From Colimorpha sp045640985 (GTDB taxonomy: Bacteria > Bacteroidota > Bacteroidia > Bacteroidales > P3), in contig JAZUFZ010000019.1 in the NCBI GenBank assembly GCA_045640985.1, forward strand, positions 1 to 64,000: a DNA stretch of 64,000 bases, in the 5' to 3' direction. Positions 34,370 through 44,429 of this stretch are shown here, in pieces; positions within the stretch are counted from its first letter, which is position 1; each line of letters starts with the position of its first letter. Made by a program: the position numbers and the translations under genes. The notes under the pieces were generated by a model. The model was given only the letters and a program-made list of their open reading frames with translations, was not told the origin of the DNA and searched no databases.

Positions 34370-35725
34370 TTAGAACATATAGCCCATCTTGATATAAAGG
34401 TTACTGAACTTGTAGTTGTCCTGCTCATTGAGGGCTGTTGCCCAGTCAACGCTAAGGACAAAATTATCATTCATAGCCACCTTCAGACCACAACCAGCAC
34501 TCAAATGTAACGCCTGTGCATCGGATTCAATTCTGATATCCGAAATGGTTGCATTGTTCAAGTCGTATGGCTGCAACACTTCACCGCAATCCAGGAAAGG
34601 ATTGAGTCCGATATAGAAATTCTCTTTCCCAATCTTGAATTTAGCCACCTGTAATCTAAACTCAATATTTGCATACGCAAATCCATTAGCGAGAACTCGA
34701 TTACGCATGATACCACGAACCGAATTTGCGCCGCCGATTCCTTCATATATTACGCGCTGCATATAGAGTTGATTGATATAGGTGTTGAGATAGAACGGAG
34801 CTTGTCCTGCAACGTTAAGTTGAGTACCCAGACGATAAGCAAATGTTATCCGGTTTGCGATCGGCAGATAATGTCTCCATGCAGCGTTGAACTTCAAATT
34901 ATTATAATCAGACAATTCTCCGAAAGCCGCATTATACTGAAGGAAAGCATCTGCATGTATGCCTTGTGTTGGGTTCTGCTGACGATTACGCGTATCGAAA
35001 GTCACACCGCCATGGAGATACGGATGGAAACCGCCGTGGGCTTCTGCTGCGGAAATAAGACCATCTGCAACATACTTATCATACAAAGTTGTTGCCCCGA
35101 CGGGGAGCGTATTATCTGGATTTTTAGTGTAACGGTTGAGCGCCTCGACATCGACAGTTCCAACCGTGTAATTCAAAATACCAAGACCTGCATTCCAATA
35201 CCAGTGTCCATGGATAGAGCCTTGCAGGTCAGCACACGCCCGGAAAAGGTCGCGTTGCATCTTATAATAGGCGCGAGTGATATAATCCGCACTTACGTTA
35301 TCAATGAAATTTGCATCAAAGAAAGTCTGATATCCATTATAGCCATAGAAGTCGCACATTTTGTCGGGCATATATGCCACATCTATACTTAAACGATGTT
35401 TGGGAATGAGATATTTTGAATCATAACTCAACCGGAAAAGGCCATAATGGGTGGAAGTTGTTGCGGCCTCTGCATAAAAAGAGTGATAATATTCAGGATA
35501 GATATCACCAGATCCAAAATAATATATATTTGTGAGAGCGCCTAATTGCAGTCCGAGGTCTGCATCGTAACTGAAACTGGGCAAAACTCCGAATGTCCAG
35601 CCGGTACGGATATCATTCTGCTGGGCAAAAGCAGAGAGGCCGCTTCCTGTTAAAACGCCACAAAATGTCAATACGGAAACTATTGAAAGAGCCGATGAGC
35701 GTAAACTGATTAAAATCTTTTTCAT
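34370..35725 (-). CDS. Omp85-type outer-membrane beta-barrel
   Basis: 451 residues, signal peptide ending GLSAFAQQ. Repeated amphipathic strands and the Omp85 L6 signature GGANSVRGIMRNRV followed by YANIEFRLQV, ending MGYMF. No POTRA domains, so it resembles the barrel-only surface-antigen/patatin-tail class rather than BamA. It starts 2 bp after the GltS-like symporter gene, implying a joint transport role across outer and inner membranes (inference). Confidence 0.8.
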   Translation of the reverse strand: MKKILISLRSSALSIVSVLTFCGVLTGSGLSAFAQQNDIRTGWTFGVLPSFSYDADLGLQLGALTNIYYFGSGDIYPEYYHSFYAEAATTSTHYGLFRLSYDSKYLIPKHRLSIDVAYMPDKMCDFYGYNGYQTFFDANFIDNVSADYITRAYYKMQRDLFRACADLQGSIHGHWYWNAGLGILNYTVGTVDVEALNRYTKNPDNTLPVGATTLYDKYVADGLISAAEAHGGFHPYLHGGVTFDTRNRQQNPTQGIHADAFLQYNAAFGELSDYNNLKFNAAWRHYLPIANRITFAYRLGTQLNVAGQAPFYLNTYINQLYMQRVIYEGIGGANSVRGIMRNRVLANGFAYANIEFRLQVAKFKIGKENFYIGLNPFLDCGEVLQPYDLNNATISDIRIESDAQALHLSAGCGLKVAMNDNFVLSVDWATALNEQDNYKFSNLYIKMGYMF

Positions 35726-35727
35726 GA

Positions 35728-37140
35728 TTATTTGCGTTTTTTGAATATTTTTTTACGGAATATAAATCCTCCATAAATGAGGAAGATTACCAACAACAAG
35801 ATTAGTGTTACCATGGTATTATGCAGACTTTGTGGCGCATATCCCATGAGCAACAGTACGGGGAAACCGAAGAGTATTGCAGTTAGCGTCTGCAACACAA
35901 GGTTGTTTGCGGCGGGAGTTTCATATTTGGGGTCAATCTCACGAAGAAGAATCATACCGTTAGAGGCTGTTCCTGTGAGCATACCAAACATTGAAAAGAA
36001 GCCTTCATATTCATAACCAGGATATAGATGTTTTGCACAACGGAGTACATAACAAAACGTAACGATAGCGCCCAAAGTACATACGAGCAACAATGGAAGC
36101 CAGATATTACGCAAATTGTCGAAACTGATTGCGGCTGTACCAGCAACAATCATCACATCAAAACAGAGTCCGCTAATACGGTCCAACATATAGTTATTGA
36201 TATATTCCCTTTGTATGATTTTCACTTTCTTGAATCGATTCATAACCCATTTCACAAATACACCAATCAAAGTACCCCAAAGGAAATTGAACCCCCAAGA
36301 CATAGGTTTAAGTGTTTTAGTTCCAAAAGTACCTAAGTCAGCCTTCTCAATGCCATACATCAGAAGAAAAACGAGAAAATACACCAAAAGAACAAGACAA
36401 ATCTGAACGGTAAGTTTGTCTATGCTTTCCGTGTTGGGGATTTCATTTTCGGACTCATAGTCGCGAAGAGTATTCACTTCCTTATAATTTTCAGTCTTAC
36501 GGCGAAGTTTGCCTTTACGGCGAAGGATATTCATATAAATAACTCCCACGACACTACCTACGATAAATCCAATTGCAGCAATAGAAAGGCCAAAATCCAC
36601 ACCGGGAAAATGAATTCCTTGACCTGTAGCCCATCCCGTAAAGATCTGACCAAAATTCAAAGCTTGTCCTGGACCTTGACCATATCCCATAGGCAGCAGC
36701 AAACCTGCACTATAGAAAAAGTCTGTTTTATTCCACCAAATAAACAATGGAATTGTTATCACAAGTCCGCAAATCCCTTGCACAATATAAGAGCTTGCTG
36801 TTACCGCACCAGTCTCCACCACTGTCATGGCAGAAGATCGGCTTTCAATCTTATTATTTTTAAGAGCCAAGGCAACAAAACCTAAACCTAAAGCATGGTA
36901 AGTAATAATCTCCATGGAAGGTTTATGGATAAACGCATTAAAATCAGGAATTGATTTCAACAACAGAATGAGCAATCCAGCCAGCAAGGCGGAAGGAATA
37001 AGACTTTTACTCAATAGTGGAACTTTGCAGCGGATGAGGTTGGCAATAAGTAACGATACTGCAATAATAAAGAATTGCACGAGCCACGACCACGCTGTCG
37101 GCGTTGCGAATGATGTTACAAGTTGTACGGTTTCTTCCAT
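35728..37140 (-). CDS. GltS-like sodium:glutamate symporter
   Basis: 470 residues from the ATG at 37140 (MEETVQLVTSF); an ATG 36 bp earlier would include the -7 element region. About 11-12 helices; the pseudo-symmetrical ESS-family motifs GYGQGPGQALNFG and GTASNGMILLREIDP are intact. Imports glutamate or a related dicarboxylate with sodium. A likely promoter is TATTTTTG at 37166-37173 with GTTG at 37194-37197. Confidence 0.85.
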   Translation of the reverse strand: MEETVQLVTSFATPTAWSWLVQFFIIAVSLLIANLIRCKVPLLSKSLIPSALLAGLLILLLKSIPDFNAFIHKPSMEIITYHALGLGFVALALKNNKIESRSSAMTVVETGAVTASSYIVQGICGLVITIPLFIWWNKTDFFYSAGLLLPMGYGQGPGQALNFGQIFTGWATGQGIHFPGVDFGLSIAAIGFIVGSVVGVIYMNILRRKGKLRRKTENYKEVNTLRDYESENEIPNTESIDKLTVQICLVLLVYFLVFLLMYGIEKADLGTFGTKTLKPMSWGFNFLWGTLIGVFVKWVMNRFKKVKIIQREYINNYMLDRISGLCFDVMIVAGTAAISFDNLRNIWLPLLLVCTLGAIVTFCYVLRCAKHLYPGYEYEGFFSMFGMLTGTASNGMILLREIDPKYETPAANNLVLQTLTAILFGFPVLLLMGYAPQSLHNTMVTLILLLVIFLIYGGFIFRKKIFKKRK

Positions 37141-37343
37141 ATAAATATATTTAATTAATCCGTTGCAAAAATACAAATATTATTTTGCATATACAACATA
37201 TTTAACAAAATTATATTCTATAGGATGTATGATATATTGAGAGAAATACATAATGTAAACTATATATCAGAAACTTATATTGATTTGTAGGTTATTAATT
37301 GTGAATAGTAAATTTGAAACAATCTAACGCACAAACAAAAATG

Positions 37344-37385
37344 CAATAAAAAGTGGGGAGGATTTTAACATATATCCTCCCCACT
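37344..37385 (-). terminator. groEL terminator
   Basis: 12-bp stem AGTGGGGAGGAT / ATCCTCCCCACT (37352-37385) followed on the minus strand by TTTTTATTGC. Lies 36 bp beyond the groEL stop. Confidence 0.85.
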
Positions 37386-37420
37386 GAAGTCTTTGTTGTA
37401 AGACCTGTTTCAAATAAATT

Positions 37421-39049
37421 TTAATACATTCCGCCCATGCCCGGGTTCATTGCTGGAGCTGCTGGAGTTTCTTCCTTGATGTCACACAATACACATTCGG
37501 TAGTCAGAAGCATACCTGCGATTGAGGCGGCATTTTCAAGAGCTACGCGTGTAACCTTAGCGGGATCAATAACGCCCGTTGCGAAAAGATTTTCAAACTT
37601 TTCGGTACGTGCATTATATCCGTAATCACCTTTACCATTGCGAACTTCATTCACAATTACACTACCTTCAAGGCCTGCATTTTCCACGATCTGGCGAAGT
37701 GGTTCTTCTACAGCACGACGGATAATTTCAACGCCAAGTTTTTCATCTTGATTTTCAGGAACCACCTGATCGAGTTTCTCGATAGCACGAATAAGTGCGG
37801 TACCACCACCTGGGATTATACCTTCTTCAACAGCTGCACGAGTTGCATGGAGAGCATCATCGAAACGGTCTTTCTTTTCCTTCATTTCAACTTCGCTGGC
37901 TGCTCCGACATAAATCACAGCTACACCACCTGCGAGTTTGGCGAGACGTTCCTGAAGTTTCTCACGATCATAATCACTGGTAGTTTTCTCAATCTGAGCC
38001 TTGATCTGGTTTACACGAGCCTTAATCATCTCACTGTCACCTTTTCCGCTTACGATAGTTGTATTGTCCTTATCAATAGATATCTTCTCGCTCTGACCGA
38101 GAAGGCTGAGGTCTGCATCTTCAAGTTTGTAACCTTTTTCTTCACTGATAACAGTACCACCAGTAAGAATTGCGATATCTTCAAGCATTTCCTTACGACG
38201 ATCGCCGAATCCAGGAGCCTTAACAGCCACAATCTTCAAACTGCCACGGAGACGGTTTACAACGAGAGTTGCAAGGGCTTCGCTATCCACATCCTCAGCA
38301 ATAATCAAAAGAGAGCGACCTGTCTGAACAACCTTTTCAAGAACAGGGAGCAGATCCTTCATTGTTGAGATTTTCTTGTCATAAATAAGGATGAACGGAG
38401 TGTCGTATGTGCATTCCATCTTCTCAGTATCGGTCACAAAATAAGGGCTGATATAGCCACGATCGAACTGCATACCTTCAACAACCTTAACGGTGGTATC
38501 GATACCTTTTGCGTCTTCAATGGTAATCACACCATCCTTGGTAACTTTCTCCATAGCTTCTGCGATAATGTCACCAATATTGGCATCATTGTTTGCGCTG
38601 ATGGTAGCCACCTGACGGATTTTCTTAATATCACCACCCACTTCCTGTGCCTGGGCCTTGATATCCTTTACAATAACAGCAACAGCTTTATCAATACCGC
38701 GTTTCAGGTCCATTGGATTAGCACCTGCTGTAACGTTTCTCAAACCAGTATTCACGATTGACTGAGCCAGAACGGTAGCAGTAGTAGTACCATCACCAGC
38801 CTGATCATTAGTCTTGGAGGCAACTTCTTTTACCATCTGGGCACCCATATTCTCGATGCCATCTTCAAGTTCAATTTCTTTTGCCACGGTTACACCATCC
38901 TTGGTAACATGAGGAGCACCGAATTTTTTATCGATAACCACATTACGGCCTTTAGGTCCGAGAGTAACTTTTACTGCGTTAGCCAATGCATCAACACCTT
39001 TGCGAAGTTGTTCGCGAGCGTCATTATTGAAAACTATTTCTTTTGCCAT
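37421..39049 (-). CDS. groEL: chaperonin GroEL
   Basis: 542 residues, full length: ATP-site motifs KFGAPHVTKDGVTVAKE and GDGTTTATVLAQ, the signature AAVEEGIIPGGGTAL, and the C-terminal GMGGMY tail. Forms the folding cage with GroES, encoded 23 bp upstream. Confidence 0.99.
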   Translation of the reverse strand: MAKEIVFNNDAREQLRKGVDALANAVKVTLGPKGRNVVIDKKFGAPHVTKDGVTVAKEIELEDGIENMGAQMVKEVASKTNDQAGDGTTTATVLAQSIVNTGLRNVTAGANPMDLKRGIDKAVAVIVKDIKAQAQEVGGDIKKIRQVATISANNDANIGDIIAEAMEKVTKDGVITIEDAKGIDTTVKVVEGMQFDRGYISPYFVTDTEKMECTYDTPFILIYDKKISTMKDLLPVLEKVVQTGRSLLIIAEDVDSEALATLVVNRLRGSLKIVAVKAPGFGDRRKEMLEDIAILTGGTVISEEKGYKLEDADLSLLGQSEKISIDKDNTTIVSGKGDSEMIKARVNQIKAQIEKTTSDYDREKLQERLAKLAGGVAVIYVGAASEVEMKEKKDRFDDALHATRAAVEEGIIPGGGTALIRAIEKLDQVVPENQDEKLGVEIIRRAVEEPLRQIVENAGLEGSVIVNEVRNGKGDYGYNARTEKFENLFATGVIDPAKVTRVALENAASIAGMLLTTECVLCDIKEETPAAPAMNPGMGGMY

Positions 39050-39072
39050 GATAAATCAAAATAAAGGGTTAA

Positions 39073-39342
39073 TTAGATAATAGCGTAAATATCGCTTTCT
39101 TTCATAATCATATAAGTCGTGCCTTCTATAGCGATTTCTGTTCCGCTATATTTACCATAAAGCACCTGATCGCCAACTTTTACTGTCATCTCATGATCTT
39201 TGGTACCTTTACCAACTGCAACAACAGTACCGCGTTGGGGTTTTTCTTTTGCGGTGTCGGGAATAATGATTCCGCTTGCTGTTTTCTGCTCAGCCTCTGC
39301 CGGCTGGATAAGAACTCTGTCTGCTAATGGTTGAATGTTCAT
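39073..39342 (-). CDS. groES: co-chaperonin GroES
   Basis: 89 residues: start NIQPLADRVLIQPAEAE, mobile loop KTASGIIIPDTAKEKP, and the roof/closing VLYGKYSGTEI. First gene of the groESL operon; its leader has unusual TGGCA/TGTCA motifs (39386-39417). Confidence 0.98.
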   Translation of the reverse strand: MNIQPLADRVLIQPAEAEQKTASGIIIPDTAKEKPQRGTVVAVGKGTKDHEMTVKVGDQVLYGKYSGTEIAIEGTTYMIMKESDIYAII

Positions 39343-39385
39343 AATATTGTATTTTTAGTTATTTATCAATTTTCAATTATGGTAT

Positions 39386-39417
39386 ATCAAAATGTGTGCC
39401 AAACTGCCAAAACTGAC
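39386..39417 (-). promoter_or_regulatory. possible sigma-54-like groES promoter
   Basis: Minus strand reads TGTCAGTTTTGGCAG, then TTGGCACACATTTTGAT. The latter resembles TGGCACG-N4-TTGC but has A for G and TTGA for TTGC. No CIRCE element or clear TAnnTTTG is present. Weak but distinct from other promoters here. Confidence 0.35.
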
Positions 39418-39450
39418 AATTGTTATGACACACGAACTAAGCATTACCAA

Positions 39451-41301
39451 TTAATGTATAGTATATGTCAGGCCTACGAGGAACTGAAACCTATGACTGG
39501 GATAATTCATCCAATAGAAATACCGTTGTGCAAGTATATTGTCGAAACGGGCAAAGAAACTGAGTGCTTTGTTGTGACGGTATTCAAATTCCAGATTTAG
39601 TCCTGTGCGCATAGGAAGTTTTGAATTTTCATCTACCTGAATATCGCTCCACGGCACAGTGGGGAAATACTGGTCGTATGCATACATACTACCGAGCAGA
39701 ACACCTTTCAGATGAGCATATACTTTATTATTATAGTTCAAAGATACGTTAAGATGGGCATCATAATCGGGTCGATACATTCTATACATGTCTCCATCCA
39801 ACGCCTCTGTAGATGGTTGATATATATAGTAATTTCCTCCAATTCCAGCTGTTATCATTTCATCATTTATAAAAGTAATATCAGCTCCGAATGTTGCCTG
39901 ATTCAAATCTACAAAATAAGGGACAAAAACATTATGAAGGATTGTCGCATCACCGACAAAGGTGAGATCATCGCGAAGGAAACTGTATTGCGCATGAGCG
40001 TCAAGACGAAGTTTTTTGTTGAAATTCAACCGCATCTTTGCCCATAAATCATAATGGGAAGTTGCCGCAAAGGTTTGATACCCTGGGTAAATATATGGAT
40101 TAACTAATCGGATGGTCTGCCAACTGTTTGCGTCCAGATTGCCTGTTGCCCCCAGACTGATATTCAAATCTTCACTCATGAAAGACTTGCTGATTACAAC
40201 ATCGGGATAAATATGGAACAATTGTGGTGTTGTTTCGGTTATCGCATTAGTCGTATCACTACTGTAACCATCAAATCCAAGCGTAAATCCGGCATGAAAA
40301 TTAAACGCCTTGAAGATAAAATCCACGTATGGATTTACCCGCACGAGGTTCCGCACATTTACGAGCGTATCCGTTGAAGGATATAAATTTACCACGCCTA
40401 ATGGCAGTTCTTCGTTGATATAGTTGTTCTTGTAAGCCTGCCAGTCAGCATGAAGGTAAACTATGCCTTTGTATGTATTCAATAAAGGAAATCCATAATG
40501 AATATCACCACTGAGATTAAGATTGAACTCATTCTGGCTATAGCTTCCAATAAGGTCTGACACCTCTACATTCGCCACATATCCTAACTTATTCACATCT
40601 GTCTGGAGGTTCCTTATGCTGGCCGTCCAATCAATATAATTATATACCGAACGATACTGACTACGGGTAATACTGTCATTCGTAGGAAAACCCGTCGCAT
40701 GAGCCAGGCTATCATTGAAGCCGTAATAAAGATTATAATCATTATTATAGTTCAGACACGAAGATACCTGCACCTTATCTGCAACAATATATTTTGCGAA
40801 TGCACCAAGATTGGTAAGCGACCAGTGATTGGGTCCATAATAGTCAGCGTTATAAGGAATGGAATCCACCTTCCTGCCTATTGTTCCCCAGGATGATTCA
40901 TGAGTCAGATATGCGCCGTAATTCAATTTCTGGTTGCGGGTGCTGTTGAAATAGGCTTCCAAAAGTGGCGACCAGTTGTTTCCCATACCCAGACGGATAT
41001 AATTATTGTACAACTTCGTTGAAGGCTCTCCTATTACTCTGGCCGCCTTGATTCGGGAAGGAATAAATAACGAGGTGAGACGCTGGGGAGTGATTCCGTA
41101 TGTGAAATTATGTTGCAACAGAGTGGAAGTATCGGTGAGTGCGGGAACCACATTCATCTTGTTCATTTCCTCCAGAACGGGCTTATAGCTTCCCATAACA
41201 ATCACATTCTCATTATAAGCGTTATTAAGCGTATCCTGCTTCTGCGCAAACATATTGCCGCACAAGGCAACTGCCATTATTATAGTGATGATTCTTTTCA
41301 T
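39451..41301 (-). CDS. outer-membrane beta-barrel (TonB-receptor-like barrel, no plug)
   Basis: 616 residues from the ATG at 41301, which gives a clean signal peptide (ITIIMAVALCGNMFAQ); an earlier ATG at 41388 would overlap the TPR gene. After a short NVIVMGSYKPVLEE segment comes a long series of amphipathic strands rich in Tyr/Asn (YGAYLTHESSWG, LHADWQAYKNNY), ending with FQFLVGLTYTIH. There is no plug motif or TonB-box consensus that I can recognise. It lies 10 bp after the TPR gene as the third gene of the operon. Confidence 0.75.
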   Translation of the reverse strand: MKRIITIIMAVALCGNMFAQKQDTLNNAYNENVIVMGSYKPVLEEMNKMNVVPALTDTSTLLQHNFTYGITPQRLTSLFIPSRIKAARVIGEPSTKLYNNYIRLGMGNNWSPLLEAYFNSTRNQKLNYGAYLTHESSWGTIGRKVDSIPYNADYYGPNHWSLTNLGAFAKYIVADKVQVSSCLNYNNDYNLYYGFNDSLAHATGFPTNDSITRSQYRSVYNYIDWTASIRNLQTDVNKLGYVANVEVSDLIGSYSQNEFNLNLSGDIHYGFPLLNTYKGIVYLHADWQAYKNNYINEELPLGVVNLYPSTDTLVNVRNLVRVNPYVDFIFKAFNFHAGFTLGFDGYSSDTTNAITETTPQLFHIYPDVVISKSFMSEDLNISLGATGNLDANSWQTIRLVNPYIYPGYQTFAATSHYDLWAKMRLNFNKKLRLDAHAQYSFLRDDLTFVGDATILHNVFVPYFVDLNQATFGADITFINDEMITAGIGGNYYIYQPSTEALDGDMYRMYRPDYDAHLNVSLNYNNKVYAHLKGVLLGSMYAYDQYFPTVPWSDIQVDENSKLPMRTGLNLEFEYRHNKALSFFARFDNILAQRYFYWMNYPSHRFQFLVGLTYTIH

Positions 41302-41311
41302 ATCCGTGAAT

Positions 41312-44300
41312 TTATTCTTCGTTGATATCAATGATGAGTTCTTGTTCTTCCTGCTGCTGTTCGGGAGCTTCTGCTGCCAGTATGGCATTTCTTTTTTCTA
41401 TGGCCACGTTAATCAGTTCCTCTCCGTCGTAATTGTCAATAATACTCTGGAGGGTCTGCTTGGCCTGCAAAGCGTTTCCTCTTGCATAATATATGTCAGC
41501 CCAGAGAATGAAACTTTTCGCCAGCCAATAATCGCTGTGGGGGTCTGATACTATGGATTCAATGGCCTTTTCTGCTCCAGCAAGATCTTGTTGATCGAAA
41601 AGGATTTCAGCCAGGATATAGCAAGCTTCTCCGTTATAATCCCCGTTGGAAGAACTGGTAAGCTGACGATAAAGCATAGCCGCAGTATCCGTCAGCCTGT
41701 CAGCATAGTAACTGCGAGCCTTGCATATCAAGGCCTCTTCCTTGAGTTCTTCGGTTATCTTTGATTCTGACAGCAGATTATCTGCAGCATGGGATATGGA
41801 AACTCTGTCTCCAATCTTCACATTGCAACGGAGTACACCTATCCTACTCTGGAGCCGGCTATTGTCTCCTTCTGAAGTCTGCATCAACTGGGTATATAGG
41901 CTCAACGCCTTACGGTAATCGCCAAGACTATAGGCTATATTCGCACCATTATACAATGACTTTTCCGTATATTTATTCTTTCCCGTAACAGCCACTGCCT
42001 CATAATGTGGCAGCGCATTTTCATTCAATCCGGTTCTGAAGTAGCTGTCTGCTAAATAATAATGAGCCTGAACCGCAAACAGTCCATTGGGAAAATGTGA
42101 AAGATAATTCTCCAGACTTGTGATTGCCTGCTCATATTCTCCTTCTTCGTATCGGGACTGAGCTGCCATGAAAGTAGTGCTGTCCTGTTCAACAGTTGAG
42201 ATACTCGTTTTGGTGGTTTTCTTCACGTATGCGAAATATTCATCCACACGGTTCTGACCTATGTATATGCTTTTTACGGTACTCAGCGCGTCACGCGCCT
42301 CATCGGTTCCCGGATATTGGGTAAGCAACTGATCAAAACTTGCCAGAGCATCGTCGTCCCGGCCGGTATTGTAGTATATCAGTCCCCGGCTGAGCAGTGC
42401 TTCTTTCACGTATGCGCTATTGGGGTACTGCTTCAGAAAATTTCCATAATACAGCAACGCCATATCATTATTATCGCACACCATATAAGTATTGGCTATT
42501 TCAAGCATCGCCTTGCTGCTGTATTGGGAGCCTTTGTATTTCTCAAAGATATAGTTGAGCTGTACGAGCTTTTCGGGGTTCTTTCCCATAGCACCAAGAC
42601 ACATTGCTTTCTGATAGGTAGCATAATCCGCATCCTTATCTACAGCCGTTATCACGCGGTCATAATATTCTATAGCTTCCTGGTATTCTCTGCTCACGTA
42701 TGAGCAGTCTCCCAGACGGTTATATACATCATACGACTGATGGCTGTATGCCTTGCCCTCTTCTGTCTGAAGAAAGCGGTTGAAATTCTCAGCCGCGTCT
42801 GCATAATGTTCGCTTCTCATATTGAGATAGCCCGATGTGTAAAGTCCCTGCGCATAATATGACGATTTGGAGGCATGGCTGCTCAGAAGGAACCTGTCGA
42901 TGTTCTTGGCGGCTGAACTATAGTCTCCGAGACGGTATTGCGTTTCTCCCAGAAGATAATTTGCGTCTGCCGTATGGCGGGGCATCACGTTCAGTTTTAC
43001 GGACTTGGCGAAATAAGTACTGGCTTTCTTATACTTGCGGGCATGGAAGAGCTCTATACCGTAGTTGTTCAGACAGCGCTGATACGCCTGATTCAGCGCC
43101 GCATTACGCTCCGGAAGTTTTTCTATCAGCGAGAGGGCATCCTTATAGTTCCTCGTAGTGAGGTACAACGAAGTCAGGATTTCCTGAATCTCGGTCCTGT
43201 GGGTGGTCTTGGGGTATTTCTTCAGATAATTTTCGAATGAACGTATGGACTCATTATACGGATTCATGTTCAGTTCACAGGACAGTTTTGCATAATTGAA
43301 CAATGCGTCTTCCTTGATTTTCTCATTGAAGTCCATCTTGGAGGCCTGAAGGAACATACTCCTGGCTTCATTCTTTCTTCCGAGTCTTACGTATGTGTCG
43401 CCAAGCGTATAGAGGGCATTCTGCGCCACACTGTCCATACAGGCAGTCTTACGTTCCAGATATACGGCTGCCGAATCATAGTTCTGGAGCATATAATGAC
43501 AATAACCTATCTGGTAATAGTTATCCTGTGGTGTGCAGACTTTGCTGTCTCCTCCTTCACTTTTCGCTCCGGGTGTCTCGCTCATAACTCCCTCATAATA
43601 CCGTAGTGCCTTCCTGTAATCTCCGCGGTTGAAATACACCTCGGCCACCATCTGGGATATCTCATCTCTGCGATACGCGTCACGTTCTTCCAGCAAGTCC
43701 GGAGCTATCCTGAGCAGGTCTTCTTCTCTTCCAAGATAGTAATAGATCCTTGCTATATAATTGGGGACGATTCTGGCAAACTTACGGTCGGACTGCAACT
43801 TCTCAAAATTTTTCAATGCCAGTTCATATTCCCGGTCCATATACTGGATATGTGCATAATAATAGAGGGCTGAATTTTTGTATTTAGACTGACCTGTCAG
43901 GAGGCGGGAGAAGCAGCTTTTGGCCTGGGATTCATATCCGTTCACAAAAAGACTATAGCCCAGTTTGAAATCATACTCGCTTCTGTATCCGTAATCCACC
44001 TCGTTGGAGTTCACCTTCTTGTAGGAGTCCAGTGCTTCGGCATATTCTCCTCGTGCATAGTGATAATTGCCCTTATAGAATCGGGCCATATTGCACCGGG
44101 CGCTCTGGGGATACAGTCTCATGAACTCTTCCAGGCGATAGAGTGCATCATCGTTATCCAGCTTTGCTGAACATACTGCCGCATAATAACAAGCCTCTGC
44201 ATCTTTCGGATTCTGGGCCAGAATTTCATCATACACGTGCTGGGCGGAGGCATATTTTTCCTTCTCAAAAAGATCTGCCGCCTGACGCTGGGCATCTGTC

Positions 44301-44392
44301 CCGCCTTGGCGACTCAATGAATTCTGGGCATACAACACGGTCGATTCTGCCAGAATCATCGCCACTATCAAAAGTTTTTTCACGCTTTGCAT
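41312..44392 (-). CDS. large periplasmic TPR protein
   Basis: 1026 residues; signal peptide ending VLYAQ. Nearly the whole length is TPR repeats (A-x-Y-x-EAL-x-Y-x patterns), e.g. YARGEYAEALDSYKKV, GDYRKALRYYEGV, YNTGRDDDALASFDQLL, ending in an acidic Glu/Gln tail. BamD/YbgF-like in flavour but much longer. Likely a periplasmic scaffold for the barrel protein encoded next. Function unknown. Confidence 0.85.
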   Translation of the reverse strand: MQSVKKLLIVAMILAESTVLYAQNSLSRQGGTDAQRQAADLFEKEKYASAQHVYDEILAQNPKDAEACYYAAVCSAKLDNDDALYRLEEFMRLYPQSARCNMARFYKGNYHYARGEYAEALDSYKKVNSNEVDYGYRSEYDFKLGYSLFVNGYESQAKSCFSRLLTGQSKYKNSALYYYAHIQYMDREYELALKNFEKLQSDRKFARIVPNYIARIYYYLGREEDLLRIAPDLLEERDAYRRDEISQMVAEVYFNRGDYRKALRYYEGVMSETPGAKSEGGDSKVCTPQDNYYQIGYCHYMLQNYDSAAVYLERKTACMDSVAQNALYTLGDTYVRLGRKNEARSMFLQASKMDFNEKIKEDALFNYAKLSCELNMNPYNESIRSFENYLKKYPKTTHRTEIQEILTSLYLTTRNYKDALSLIEKLPERNAALNQAYQRCLNNYGIELFHARKYKKASTYFAKSVKLNVMPRHTADANYLLGETQYRLGDYSSAAKNIDRFLLSSHASKSSYYAQGLYTSGYLNMRSEHYADAAENFNRFLQTEEGKAYSHQSYDVYNRLGDCSYVSREYQEAIEYYDRVITAVDKDADYATYQKAMCLGAMGKNPEKLVQLNYIFEKYKGSQYSSKAMLEIANTYMVCDNNDMALLYYGNFLKQYPNSAYVKEALLSRGLIYYNTGRDDDALASFDQLLTQYPGTDEARDALSTVKSIYIGQNRVDEYFAYVKKTTKTSISTVEQDSTTFMAAQSRYEEGEYEQAITSLENYLSHFPNGLFAVQAHYYLADSYFRTGLNENALPHYEAVAVTGKNKYTEKSLYNGANIAYSLGDYRKALSLYTQLMQTSEGDNSRLQSRIGVLRCNVKIGDRVSISHAADNLLSESKITEELKEEALICKARSYYADRLTDTAAMLYRQLTSSSNGDYNGEACYILAEILFDQQDLAGAEKAIESIVSDPHSDYWLAKSFILWADIYYARGNALQAKQTLQSIIDNYDGEELINVAIEKRNAILAAEAPEQQQEEQELIIDINEE

Positions 44393-44429
44393 ATATCAAG
44401 AGTATTACGTATTTTTCAATTATTCGGGT

